From NCBI GenBank assembly GCA_910592005.1, contig CAJVPP010003016.1, positions 1 to 12,840 of the forward strand: a stretch of DNA of 12,840 nucleotides. The letters run 5' to 3'. This DNA comes from Funneliformis mosseae. Taxonomy: Eukaryota; Glomeromycota; Glomeromycetes; Glomerales; Glomeraceae. A program made the translations under genes and the position numbers. Below the pieces are notes generated by a model. It saw nothing but the letters and a program-made list of their open reading frames with translations. It was not told the origin of the DNA and searched no databases. Positions 1 through 8,224 of the stretch are shown one piece after another (the first letter of the stretch is position 1; every line of letters begins with the position of its first letter).

Positions 1-450
1 AGATTCAATAACCTTAAAAGATTAGTTGACCCAGGTGATCATTTACCAAATAATTACGAAATTAGATTATTTTTAAACGGGTTAAAATCTAACATTGCAG
101 CAAGAGTTGCAATGGCAGATCCTAGTACTCTTAGAGCAGCTGTGAATGAAGCTAGAGCAACTGAAGCGGGAACATATTACATGAAAGAATTCCCACAAGT
201 CACTAATAATGATGCAATTGAAGCTTTGATGAAGCAAATGGAATAACTCTCCCTTAATTATGCGAATATTGTCAATGTATTAGCAGCACAAAATGGGACT
301 CCAAGGATCACAAATATCTAACATAAAAGTACAAATGTTACAAGGAATAATAATGACAGAAAACCTTTTGACAAAAGCTAAGTAATTTGTTGGTGATATA
401 AGGAAAAGGATCATTATTCTAGGGAATGTTTATCTGAAAGATCTTTCAAA
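1..450 (+). pseudogene. Gag C-terminal part with damaged CCHC zinc knuckle
   Basis: Frame 1 reads through a retrotransposon gag-like segment (for example RLFLNGLKSNIAARVA, then a helical stretch ending ALMKQME) to TAA at 244-246. It then continues in the same frame with further TAA codons and a TGA at 394-396. A nucleocapsid zinc knuckle follows at 388-429 with the exact C-x2-C-x4-H-x4-C spacing, but the second Cys position (397-399) reads TAT (Tyr) instead of TGT. The first Cys (388-390), the His (412-414) and the last Cys (427-429) are intact. The start codon is outside the window. The family call rests on the knuckle and on the protease and RT that follow. Confidence 0.82.
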
Positions 451-587
451 ACGAAGCCAAGAAATGTTAATTTAATTGAGGTTTTACTGATGACGAAGAA
501 GAAGAAGAAATATCTGAAGTATATGCAGGAGAAAGGTCTCGACTATATACTACTGATAGAAAGAATGTAAGAATATGACAAAGAGAA

Positions 588-785
588 ATGACTAGAACGT
601 CTAAGTCGAATAAAGAAATGAATCTTAGAACTCATATTATTAATCCAATTGAAATGGAAATAGAATTCACTCCTAAACAAAAACCAGTTAAAAGAACACG
701 AAATCCTTTCAGAATTGATAATCTTGCACCATATAATATAGCTGATGATATCCTATCAAAACAATCTTCTGTGACTCTAGGATAA
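588..785 (+). pseudogene. Open segment between zinc knuckle and protease (gag-pol linker)
   Basis: A 65-codon open stretch beginning MTRTSKSNKEMN and rich in Lys, Asn and Pro lies between the zinc knuckle and the protease, on the strand of the retrotransposon. It has no recognisable domain. Its position suggests it is the polyprotein linker before the protease and not an independent gene. The ATG at 588 is probably internal. It ends at TAA 783-785. Confidence 0.5.
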
Positions 786-884
786 TAGTTACAAATACCA
801 GCCTAAAGGAGGAATTTAGCAAATGCCTTAAGACGTCATCTTATATCAACACCTAGTGTTAATTCTTTAGAGTTCATAGATGAT

Positions 885-1244
885 GAACCAGGAAAGAAAA
901 CAACTTCCTGCAAAGCATATATTAGGATTAAAAATAATCTCATCGAAGCTATAATTGATACAGAAGCAGCTGTCAGCATTATTACCAATAAGTTAGCTAA
1001 AAAGTTAGGACTTAATATTGATAAACCTTCTAAATTAATTGTAACTACAGCTAATGGAAGTCGTGTAAGAGCATTAGGACAAATTACTGAAGTAAGAATA
1101 ATTATACAACATGTATCAGTTTCAGTAGAACTTCAAGTAATTGAATCATCACAGGATACATTGTTATTAGGAGTAGATTAGTGTAGAAAACTAAAATGAA
1201 TCTTGACTTTAGTACACAAACTGCTTCTATTTCATATGTTACTA
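885..1244 (+). pseudogene. Retrotransposon aspartyl protease domain, active site altered
   Basis: The frame from about 915 reads AYIRIKNNLIEAIIDTEAA, then SIITNKLAKKLGL, and ends LLLGVD followed by TAG (1179-1181). This is the retropepsin fold order: a beta strand with the catalytic Asp (957-959), the flap region, and the hydrophobic LLLG strand. The catalytic triplet is Asp-Thr-Glu where the family has Asp-Thr-Gly; GAA at 963-965 is one G-to-A change from GGA. The TAG after LLLGVD sits where Trp is usual, again one G-to-A step. A single-base frame change in an A run near 1195 moves the downstream sequence to another frame. Confidence 0.85.
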
Positions 1245-1949
1245 AATGAGCTACTTTTAACATCCTTTTTGAAGAGGGAATAGTAGATGAAAGAGAAAAC
1301 TTAGATCAAGTCTTAGATGAATATGAGGAAGAAGACTTAGATGAATATGACGTATTTCTAAGCGAAGTTAAAAATAATGCTCAACCAAAGTATATAATGA
1401 ATATTATGTATGACCACCAGGACATTATCATGTCACAAAGAATTAATCCACGAAAAGAAATGTATAAAATGTAGTAAGTGTCAGACGGAAAAGTAAAATC
1501 TAATGAAACATCACTTCAAGCAGTATTAAAAGAAACATATAAGGAAACAGGCATTCCAATTAAATCTGAAAATGTAGAGTATCTCTTTAATGATGACTTT
1601 TATGATTGTGATGTATATATTACTAAAATCGTACTAAATTGGGCCTTTGAGCAGACTGAATCAGAAAAACAAAAAAAATGGTAGTCATTTTATTTTAAAG
1701 AATATGCAGATATAGTGGAACAAGATGAAATAACTCCCACTTATACTAAATATGCAGACAGAATCTTAGAAGAAATTCATATAAGGATACATAAAAATAA
1801 ATACCCAAGTGTGTATCTAGCTGACTTGCCAAAGGAAGGACAAGAAAAACCTAAATTACAAGTTAGACCATTGAATACCCATCAACAAAACACATTTCAA
1901 CAAACTCTCGAAGAAAATAGTGATTTGTGTGCTAGAAATCAAACAGATA
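1245..1949 (+). pseudogene. Pol segment between protease and RT
   Basis: One frame stays open over long stretches (ILFEEGIVDERENLDQVLDE, an acidic patch EEEDLDEYD, later FNDDFYDCDVYITK) with stops at 1472-1477 (TAG TAA in tandem) and 1682-1684 (TAG). These are the spacer and N-terminal parts of pol that precede the RT core. The acidic, low-complexity part is not a domain I can name. The apparent starts at 1478 and 1715 are GTG codons inside the old polyprotein frame and are not genuine starts. Confidence 0.7.
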
Positions 1950-2423
1950 CAGGACGAACTGCTATTATCAAACATTCCATAATTCTAGAAAAAGACATAC
2001 CAATTGCACAAACAGTATATAGATGTAATCCAGATAACCAACAATTTCTGCATCAAGAAATTGAAGATATGAAAAACAAAGGTATTGTTAGAAAATCAAA
2101 AAGTCCATGGGCCTCACCAGTAGTAATTGTAGCAAAGAAAACTGGAGATAAAAGAATGTGCGTTGATTATAGAAAACTGAATACAGTCACGAAAAAGGAT
2201 GCTTACTCTTTACCTAGGATTGATGATATGTTAGAATTATTTAACAGCAAATTGGTTTACTACATTAGACTTAGCTAGTGGTTACTGGCAGATTGAAATG
2301 GAAGAAAAGGATAAGGAAAAGACTGCCTTTATCACCAACTTTGGATTATATGAGTTTAACGTAATGCCTTTTGGATTATATAATGCTTCAGGAACTTTTC
2401 AAAGATTAATGAATTATGTTCTA
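1950..2423 (+). pseudogene. Ty3/gypsy reverse transcriptase, N-terminal part only
   Basis: This is typical RT sequence: KGIVRKSKSPWASPVVIVAK, then RMCVDYRKLNTVTKKDAYSLP. After a one-base frame change near 2252 (an extra T in the AAATTGG context) it reads [15 protein letters not shown] and [20 protein letters not shown]. These match the fingers and the start of the palm, including motif A with the first catalytic Asp (LDLASGY) and the FGL region before motif B. The YxDD active site (motif C), RNase H and integrase are missing because the sequence ends at the transposon at 2424. Confidence 0.95.
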
Positions 2424-2452
2424 CAGAGGGTGATCACGGATACCCGAATGAT
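2424..2452 (+). repeat. Left terminal inverted repeat of the Tc1-type element
   Basis: It begins CAGAGGGTGATCACGGATAC and ends CGAATGAT. It pairs with the right repeat at 3713-3741 with about three mismatches, all of transition type. It contains the 8-bp palindrome GTGATCAC, which could serve transposase binding. The preceding TA at 2422-2423 is one half of the target duplication. Confidence 0.95.
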
Positions 2453-2562
2453 TAATTTAACTATTTGAATATACTTATTATATTAACTTTTTTTTTAGAA
2501 TAAGCAAAAAATTTATTTGTTCTGAACATCTCCTATATATTTTATTAAAAAAAAAATAAAAA

Positions 2563-3593
2563 CTAATACTTTGTTGAACCACCTTCAGCTGCTATACATG
2601 CTTGAATGCGACGGGGCATACTTTCAACCAAATTTTGAATATACTCAAGTGGAATTGAACGCCAAGCATATTTTACCTTACGTTCTAAATCTTCCACATT
2701 TTTAGGTTGATTAGGCAAGTTATGAAGTTTCTTATCAACTTTATTCCAAAGATTTTAATAGAATTTAAATCAGGGCTTTGTGCAGGCCAGGGTAGCATGG
2801 AAATCTTAGAGGCGTTACGAATATCAGTGGCAATCTTTGCTCAATAAGGTGGGGTATTATCCTTTTGAAAAATTCCTTATTTGCGAGAAACTAATTTGTA
2901 AATTGAAGGAATAGGCATGCCTCTGTAACACTTTTGCATATCTTTGTTCTGTTACAGATTCGCGAAGAGGAACAAGAGGTTCCAATCTATACCACGAAAA
3001 GTATCTCTAAAATATTCGACTAGGATTGTGCTTTACTATAGCAGTTAAACAAGAAGAGTCAAATTCTTCTTCTGGTATTTACCATATACGTAAGCTACGA
3101 CCTTGTGAAAATTGGCTAAATGTTAATTTATCAGACCATACAACTTTCTTCCATTTTGCAATTGTCTAATCTTCTTATTCTAATGTTCAAGCTAATTTTT
3201 TTCTTTATTATTTTCAGAAATTAATAGTTTAGAATAGGTAATACACAAATATAAACTGACTTTTTTAAGAGTCTGACGAATTGTAACAGTTGAAACTTTC
3301 TTTTTTTTAGTCTATAATTCTTGAATTTTTTGAGTGGTAAGGTGATGATACTTCAAATTTTGTGTAATAATCTTTTTGAGTAAAGTTTATGCATTTGAAT
3401 TAAAAAGTGGCTTCAGGTCACAATGTTTTTTTAGTATTACAGAACCAGTTTCTTTAAAATGTTTTATCACATTATAGACAGTTGTTTTACCACATTGTAC
3501 AATGTCAGCAATTTTTTGATATGAATCATCTCGTTTGTAGCCATAAAGAATTGCCCCATATTGTTTAGCATTCAATTCTTTTGTTTTAACCAT
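2563..3593 (-). pseudogene. Tc1-type transposase, DD34E family, inactivated
   Basis: ATG at 3591-3593 opens a 68-codon N-terminal stretch with a helix-turn-helix (YQKIADIVQCGKTTVYNVIK) and ends at TAA 3387-3389. In shifted frames the catalytic domain follows: VVWSDK with the first Asp at 3130-3132, FQKDNTPP with the second Asp at 2859-2861, and LPWPAQSPDLNSIK. Exactly 34 residues after the second Asp stands AAA (Lys, 2754-2756) where the family's catalytic Glu belongs, one G-to-A step from GAA. A one-base gap in an A run precedes the C-terminal LWNKVDKKLHN-like part. The frame ends GGSTKY and TAG at 2563-2565. An in-frame TGA lies between the second Asp and the Lys. The protein would bind the repeats and cut and paste the element; here it cannot be made. 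Confidence 0.92.
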
Positions 3594-3712
3594 TTTTGTT
3601 CAAAAGAAAATTATTTGTTATTATTTGATCGATATCCATTTATATTCTAAACAAATGCTTAAATTAGAAATATAATAAACATGTAAACAAAGTAAATAAA
3701 CAAAAAATACTT

Positions 3713-3741
3713 ATCATTCAGGTACCCGTGATCACCCTCTA
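3713..3741 (-). repeat. Right terminal inverted repeat of the Tc1-type element
   Basis: Read on the minus strand it begins TAGAGGGTGATCACGGGTAC and ends TGAATGAT, matching the left repeat except at a few transition-type positions (first base C/T, and A/G and C/T further in). It is followed by TA at 3742-3743, the other half of the target duplication. Confidence 0.95.
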
Positions 3742-4825
3742 TATATATGTAATAGTTAAAATTTATATAATTTGTGAAAATATAATGAATATAATCATTT
3801 TATTATATTGAATTTTTTAAAAAAGTATAGCTTAACTAATTAGTAACTAAATCAAATTAATAATTATATAAAATTTTACATAATAATTCTAAAATATGCT
3901 AAATAAAAATTATTAGCAGTTTTTTAATTAATGTAAACTCTTTATATATTTCTATTTTAAATATTATTTATTATTTTAAATATTTTAAATAATTGAGAAT
4001 TTTAATTCTAAATGTATAATAATCTATTTTTTAAAATATTAATATTGAATTTTCAGAATATACTTGAATATTTTTATTCTTTACTTTTACCTTATACTTA
4101 TAAATTAAGTAAAATTTTATCTTATTATTAAAAATAATAAAATTGATTTTATATCAGAAAGAATAAATTCAATTATAATACTTTTACCCTTAAAATACTT
4201 ATTTATTACAAATTTATTATTATTAAGCTAGTGTTATAAATTATATACTATATGATTTGAGCTAAATTACTTTTATGAATTTATACCATTTAAAAGTATA
4301 ATAATAATGTTATATTAACAAAATGCTAATAAATTACAAATCAGATGAGATTAGATGCTTATATATGTGTGATGTTTAAATTAAAAAGTTTGGATGAATA
4401 GCAAATCTTATTTTTATTATAACATATTATATTATTATCAGAAATTAAATTTAATAAAAGATTACATTCAGTTCTAATTATAAAAAATCAATTTTTCAAT
4501 CATATAATTAATATAAATCACATAATATTATGTTAAATGTATAGTATATTTTAAAATAATATATAAAATATCAAGTTTTAATTATAACTTCTAATATATT
4601 TTTATCATTATAAATATAAATAAAATAATTTTGCTAATAAAAGCTTATAGTGTAACTTTTTCATTAATATTCAAAAGATTGATAAAATAACTTTAATATT
4701 GATTAGAATAATTGTTATATTGATAAAGAAGAACGAAAGTAATAATTTAATTTATAAATTTAAAATTTAAATAAATTTTAATTTAAAAAATTTAATAAAT
4801 ATAGGAACTTAAAGAAGTCAAATTT

Positions 4826-4969
4826 ATGATTAACAAATATTATTATTATTTAAATAATATTTATACAATAAAAAAATTATTTAACTTTTATAAAGAAAAA
4901 AAAGAATTAAAAGAAAAAATTTCATCTTTGAAAAAATTAATAAATTTAAAAATAATAAGATTAGTATAA
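4826..4969 (+). other. Short open frame with coiled-coil-like composition, doubtful
   Basis: ATG at 4826 opens 47 codons to TAA at 4967-4969. The product is dominated by Lys, Glu, Leu, Ile, Asn and Tyr, with a central YKEKKELKEKISSLKKLINL stretch that could form an amphipathic helix. In DNA this poor in G and C, Lys, Asn, Ile and Tyr are what chance would give, so the composition is weak evidence. No family is recognised and no partner gene is nearby. It may be chance or the last remnant of a coiled-coil gene. Confidence 0.15.
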
Positions 4970-5472
4970 TCTATAAAATTAATTTTGAAAAAACTTAAAA
5001 TTTTTTAATATATATAAAGGATTAAACTTTAACAAGTGCTTTAATAATAAAATTATATTATGATACAAAATATATTCTGAATATAATATGAGAAAAGTTT
5101 AAAAAAAGATTATATTATAGAATACAAAATTAGTTTTATATATTTTTTTTATCTGTGTGATCTTATAAACATAAAAAATTAATAAAAATTAATTAAATCT
5201 ATCATAAGTCTTTGACTATTTTACATGTAAATATGATTAAAAGTGATAAAGATAATTTGATACATTTATATATATTTAAAGAGTAATATCATGTAATTAC
5301 AAAAGTTTTAGCTATAGGATTATAATTTATAGGATTCTATTTTTAATATTAAAAAAGTTTTATCAAATATTATAAAATGCTTTATTATAAAATTCTATTT
5401 AATTATTTAAAAAAAATTTGTTTTCTTATATGTGTAATACTTAATACAGAAATTAAATATAACCAATTATCT

Positions 5473-5932
5473 TATCAGAAATTTAAAGTTTATTTGAATT
5501 CTATTCATAAAGGTTGATTTGATCAAAAAGAAAATTAAAAATTTTTAAAATTAATTCAAAATATTATTAATAATCAAGAAAAAGAGTATAAAAATATAAG
5601 TGATATGATAGTATTAATTTATTGATTATTTATAATTTTATTTTATAATAAAATATTTATATTTTCAGTTTAAAAAAATAAATAAATTAGTAGTAAAATA
5701 AATTATTAAAAAAATCAAATCTGAATTATATAATTTTGAGAATTAAATTACTAATATTATTTTAAATGAAATTGATAATATATTGAATAAAATAATAAGA
5801 AACTGAAATTTGATAGATTTTAATTTTATTAATAAAAGTTCAGTTTATATTGTTTTAACAAAAATTATAATTATATTATTGACAATTAATAATATAATAA
5901 TTGTATTAAATATGATTATTTATCATAATTAA
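5473..5932 (+). pseudogene. Possible remnant of an unidentified gene, two open segments around an intron-like acceptor
   Basis: One frame from 5473 has only three stops in about 66 codons (pieces include KFLKLIQNIINNQEKEYKNI and SDMIVLIY). After an acceptor-like TTTTCAG ending at 5668, a second frame from 5669 has three stops in 87 codons (NEIDNILNKIIRN, then KSSVYIVLTKIIIILLTINN, which looks membrane-like). Chance would give more stops in such AT-rich DNA. Two of the six internal stops are TGA where Trp would fit. I recognise no family; this may be a decayed gene or a statistical fluke. Confidence 0.2.
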
Positions 5933-6046
5933 ATTATTTAATAAAGTAATTAATTTAATAAAGTTTTTTTATTAGCATTAGTTCTATTAATTATTATAAA
6001 TTCAAACAAAATAATTGATTAGTCTGAAGCGTAATGAAGGACTATT

Positions 6047-6591
6047 ATAGTTTAGGCTCAGTGACATAAAATGTTATTCTGTCCGCCTGCTTAATCTATA
6101 AGATGATGACGTTCAGTTACTGTATTTATCAGTGTTGCTCGTGATCATTTTCCAAATCTTATCAAATTTATTTAAAAACTTTTTGCATTAAAAAAAAATT
6201 TTGCTTTATATTTTTTTTTTATTTGTATTACTATTTTTTCTGAGAAATGTAAATTAAAATAATATTTTGATGCTTTGTTCTTATTTTTTTTAACATTTCA
6301 TACTATTATGTTAAATTGTGTCTTCTTTCAGTATTAATAAAACTAGTCATCCTTCTTCGAACTTTCTTTCTTGTAACCTTCGTAAGTTCTTTATATAAAG
6401 CAACCTTTCGAACATGAACTATTTGAAGGAGATATCGTTTAGTGAATGGACATGTAATATTACGATGAAAGAATTTTTTTCATTAATGGGAAGTCTGAAG
6501 CAATATTCCCAGAATATTTTTTTCACACCTCCGCCACATCCCCACACCTTTCATATTCTAGACTTCACAATGATCCTTGCCGTTTCCTAGT
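6047..6591. repeat. Tandem repeat unit of about 545 bp, copy A
   Basis: This is the first of two head-to-tail copies. It begins around TAGTTTAGGCTCAGTGACAT and ends TGCCGTTTCCTAG. It aligns over its whole length with 6592-7141 with only a few small gaps, and the mismatches are nearly all transitions. G+C and CpG content are clearly higher than in the surrounding DNA. The minus strand holds an open frame at 6306-6479 matching the C-terminal part of the frame in copy B. I cannot assign it to a known element: there are no inverted ends, no LTR-like internal region between copies, and no clear pol III A and B boxes. Confidence 0.9.
6306..6479 (-). pseudogene. Counterpart of the copy B frame in repeat copy A
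   Basis: This frame reads FFHRNITCPFTKRYLLQIVH and onward to RRMTSFINTERRHNLT and TAA (6306-6308). It lines up with the C-terminal two thirds of the 81-codon frame of copy B at the same distance from the repeat edge. It has no ATG of its own: it begins after TGA at 6480-6482. Upstream, another in-frame TGA replaces the TGG seen in copy B, and a one-base gap intervenes. Many amino-acid differences from copy B come from transitions. Confidence 0.4.
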
Positions 6592-7141
6592 GGTTTAGGC
6601 TCAATGACACAAAATGTTATTCTGTCCGCCCGCTTGACCTATGAGATGATGACGTTCAGTTACTGTGTTTGTTAGTATTGCTTATGATTATTTTTCAAAT
6701 CTTATCAAATTTATTTAAAAACTTTTTGCATTAAAAAAAAATTTTGCTTATATTTTTTTTATTTGTATTGCTATTTTTTCTAAGAAATGTGAATTAAAAT
6801 AATATTTTGATGCTTTGTTCCTATTTTTTAACATTTTGTACTGTTATGTTAAATTGTGTCTTCTTCTGATATTAATGAAACTAGTCATCCTTCTTTGAGC
6901 TTCCTTTCTTATAACTTTTGCAAGTTCTTTATATGAAGCAACCTTTTGAACGTGAACTGTTTGAAGGAGATATCGTTTAGTGAACAGATGCGTGATATTG
7001 CAATGAAAGCATTTTTTTACATTAACGGGAAGTCTGAAGTAAATATTCTCAGAATATTTTCTCCACACCTCCGCTACATCCTCTACCACATTCCTGCATC
7101 TTTCACGCTTTGGACTTCACAATGGCCCTCACCGTTCCCTA
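6592..7141. repeat. Tandem repeat unit of about 545 bp, copy B
   Basis: The second head-to-tail copy starts at TGGTTTAGGCTCAATGACAC, directly after CCTAG of copy A, and ends ACCGTTCCCTAG. Relative to copy A it has a few short length changes in A and T runs and several extra bases near 7082-7095. It retains an 81-codon open frame on the minus strand (6844-7089). Both sides of the tandem pair return abruptly to AT-rich DNA. Confidence 0.9.
6844..7089 (-). CDS. Hypothetical protein fragment in repeat copy B
   Basis: An 81-codon frame from ATG at 7087-7089 encodes a basic product (MVEDVAEVWRKYSENIYFRL, then KRYLLQTVHVQKVASYKELA, ending RRRHNLT). I recognise no family. Support for a coding past comes from copy A: the homologous frame there is open for 57 codons with the same stop (6306-6308) and conserved blocks FTKRYLLQ, YKEL and RMTSFIN. 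Further upstream in copy A the frame is broken by a TGA where copy B has TGG. It is short, has no visible ribosomal or promoter signal, and may be the tail of a larger protein carried by the repeat. The overlapping plus-strand open frame (6946-7167) looks like its shadow. Confidence 0.35.
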   Translation of the reverse strand: MVEDVAEVWRKYSENIYFRLPVNVKKCFHCNITHLFTKRYLLQTVHVQKVASYKELAKVIRKEAQRRMTSFINIRRRHNLT

Positions 7142-8224
7142 GTATTAACAAAAATTTTCTATATTAATGGTAAGATTAATTGAATTTAAATTTTATATAA
7201 CATTCTAAAACTAAATTAAATTATTTTACTTAAACATTCTATGGAATTTTATTTCACATATTACAAAGAATTTAAAATAAACTTAACATTTATATTATTA
7301 TTGATACCTTAATTAAAAATAATAGAGGAGAAATAATTAGATTTATATAAGATAAAGAAAAATTTTTTACTTAAAATATATAAGATATAATTTCATATAG
7401 AAGCATTTTAATTTTATATTTTTTTATATTTTTTAAATAGTTTTTGTATTTTATATTCAATTTATTTTTTATATAACAAATAATTAATATTTTAATATAA
7501 AAAAATTTTTTGAACTATAAAATTCTTTACAAATTATCATCATTATTAAAGTTGTTATAAAGTAAAAAAACTTCAAAAAATCTAATTTCTAAAATAAAAA
7601 TTTTACTAAAAAAGAAACCTTTTAATTTTTTTAAAATATTGATAATTTTCTTTAAATTTCTGCTATAAATTTAATTAAGAATTCATATTGTTAACACTAC
7701 GTTTAAACTGTCAAATTTAAGGTAATAATGACTTAATAATAGTGAGTAACATGTAAAAAACTACTAAGTTATTATAGAATAAGTCCTATAACAATCAACC
7801 TTAGGTTGATAATTTAGATAAATAAAATAACTTTAACAATTTGTAAAAAATAAATACTTTAACATGTTGAAGGATTTTAATATATATATAATTTAAAAAG
7901 AGATTTTTTTATTGTAGAGATTGTATTCTTAACAATCCTTAACCTTAAATTTTAAGTCTTTAAATTGACCTATTAAGTTATTACTGTTATTTCTATCCAT
8001 TTATAAGAACAATTTTCTAATACTATTTTATATAAACTAATTTATAACATTCAAATAAATATAAGAGATAAAATATAATTTAACTATAATAAAAATATAA
8101 TAAATAATAAATATATAATAATAAAATATAAAGATAAAAATAAATAATATAAAAATGTTGAAGTTGTTAAAAATGTTAATAATGTTAATCATTTGTCAAT
8201 CTTTGTGATGTAGTAGGATTGATT
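7142..8224. other. AT-rich spacer without recognisable genes
   Basis: This is A/T-dominated DNA with TA-rich and AAT-type low complexity, densest at 8080-8160. I found a single CpG, near 7700. No open frame of note, RNA gene or mobile-element end is visible. A short perfect inverted repeat lies at 7794-7810. Confidence 0.7.
7794..7810. repeat. Short perfect inverted repeat
   Basis: Arms ATCAACCT and AGGTTGAT are separated by one T. It is the most regular palindrome in the AT-rich spacer. There is no neighbouring gene to which a regulatory role could be tied, and it lacks the T-run expected of a terminator. It may be incidental. Confidence 0.4.

Larger units (their letters stand above)
1..2423 (+). 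mobile_element. Ty3/gypsy-type LTR retrotransposon relic, internal region only
   Basis: The order gag C-terminus, CCHC zinc knuckle, aspartyl protease, reverse transcriptase on one strand is that of a Ty3/gypsy element. Its left end lies outside the window, so no 5' LTR or primer-binding site is visible. On the right it stops inside RT at the left end of a Tc1-type transposon, and RT does not resume beyond that transposon; RNase H, integrase and the 3' LTR are absent. The frame is interrupted by many TAA, TAG and TGA codons and by single-base frame changes near 1195 and 2252. Most stops replace codons that a single C-to-T or G-to-A change would restore. The element is dead. Confidence 0.92.
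2424..3741 (-). mobile_element. Tc1-type DNA transposon, full-length ends, inactive
   Basis: The 1318-bp element is bounded by near-identical inverted repeats of about 29 bp and flanked by TA on each side (2422-2423 and 3742-3743), the target duplication of the Tc1/mariner superfamily. A single transposase reading frame lies on the minus strand (2563-3593) and is broken by stops and frameshifts. About 140 bp of AT-rich DNA separates each repeat from the coding part. It sits exactly at the broken edge of the RT sequence, but the DNA to its right is not the continuation of RT. Confidence 0.95.
3744..6046. other. Very AT-rich, CpG-free block without recognisable genes
   Basis: This stretch of about 2.3 kb is almost entirely A and T with short A, T and TA-type runs. 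I found only one CpG, at 4734-4735. No RNA gene, transposon end or recognisable protein domain is visible. Two weak traces of possible coding sequence are listed separately (4826-4969 and 5473-5932). It may be old repeat DNA decayed beyond recognition. It does not continue the RT gene interrupted at 2424. Confidence 0.7.

Noticed and set aside
1478..1684. Separate small gene starting at 1478
   Set aside because: It starts at GTG directly after two stops inside the pol frame and continues the same polyprotein reading frame on both sides.
6592..6670. Possible tRNA-derived SINE head
   Set aside because: Only a vague A-box-like GTTTAGGCTCA is present and no convincing B box; the repeat is also too long and lacks a simple tail.
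6047..7141. The repeat pair as two LTRs of a retrotransposon
   Set aside because: The copies abut directly with no internal region, and no TG...CA ends or target duplication were seen.
6946..7167. 73-codon plus-strand open frame in repeat copy B
   Set aside because: It overlaps the minus-strand frame that is conserved in both copies, and it runs past the end of the repeat into unrelated DNA.
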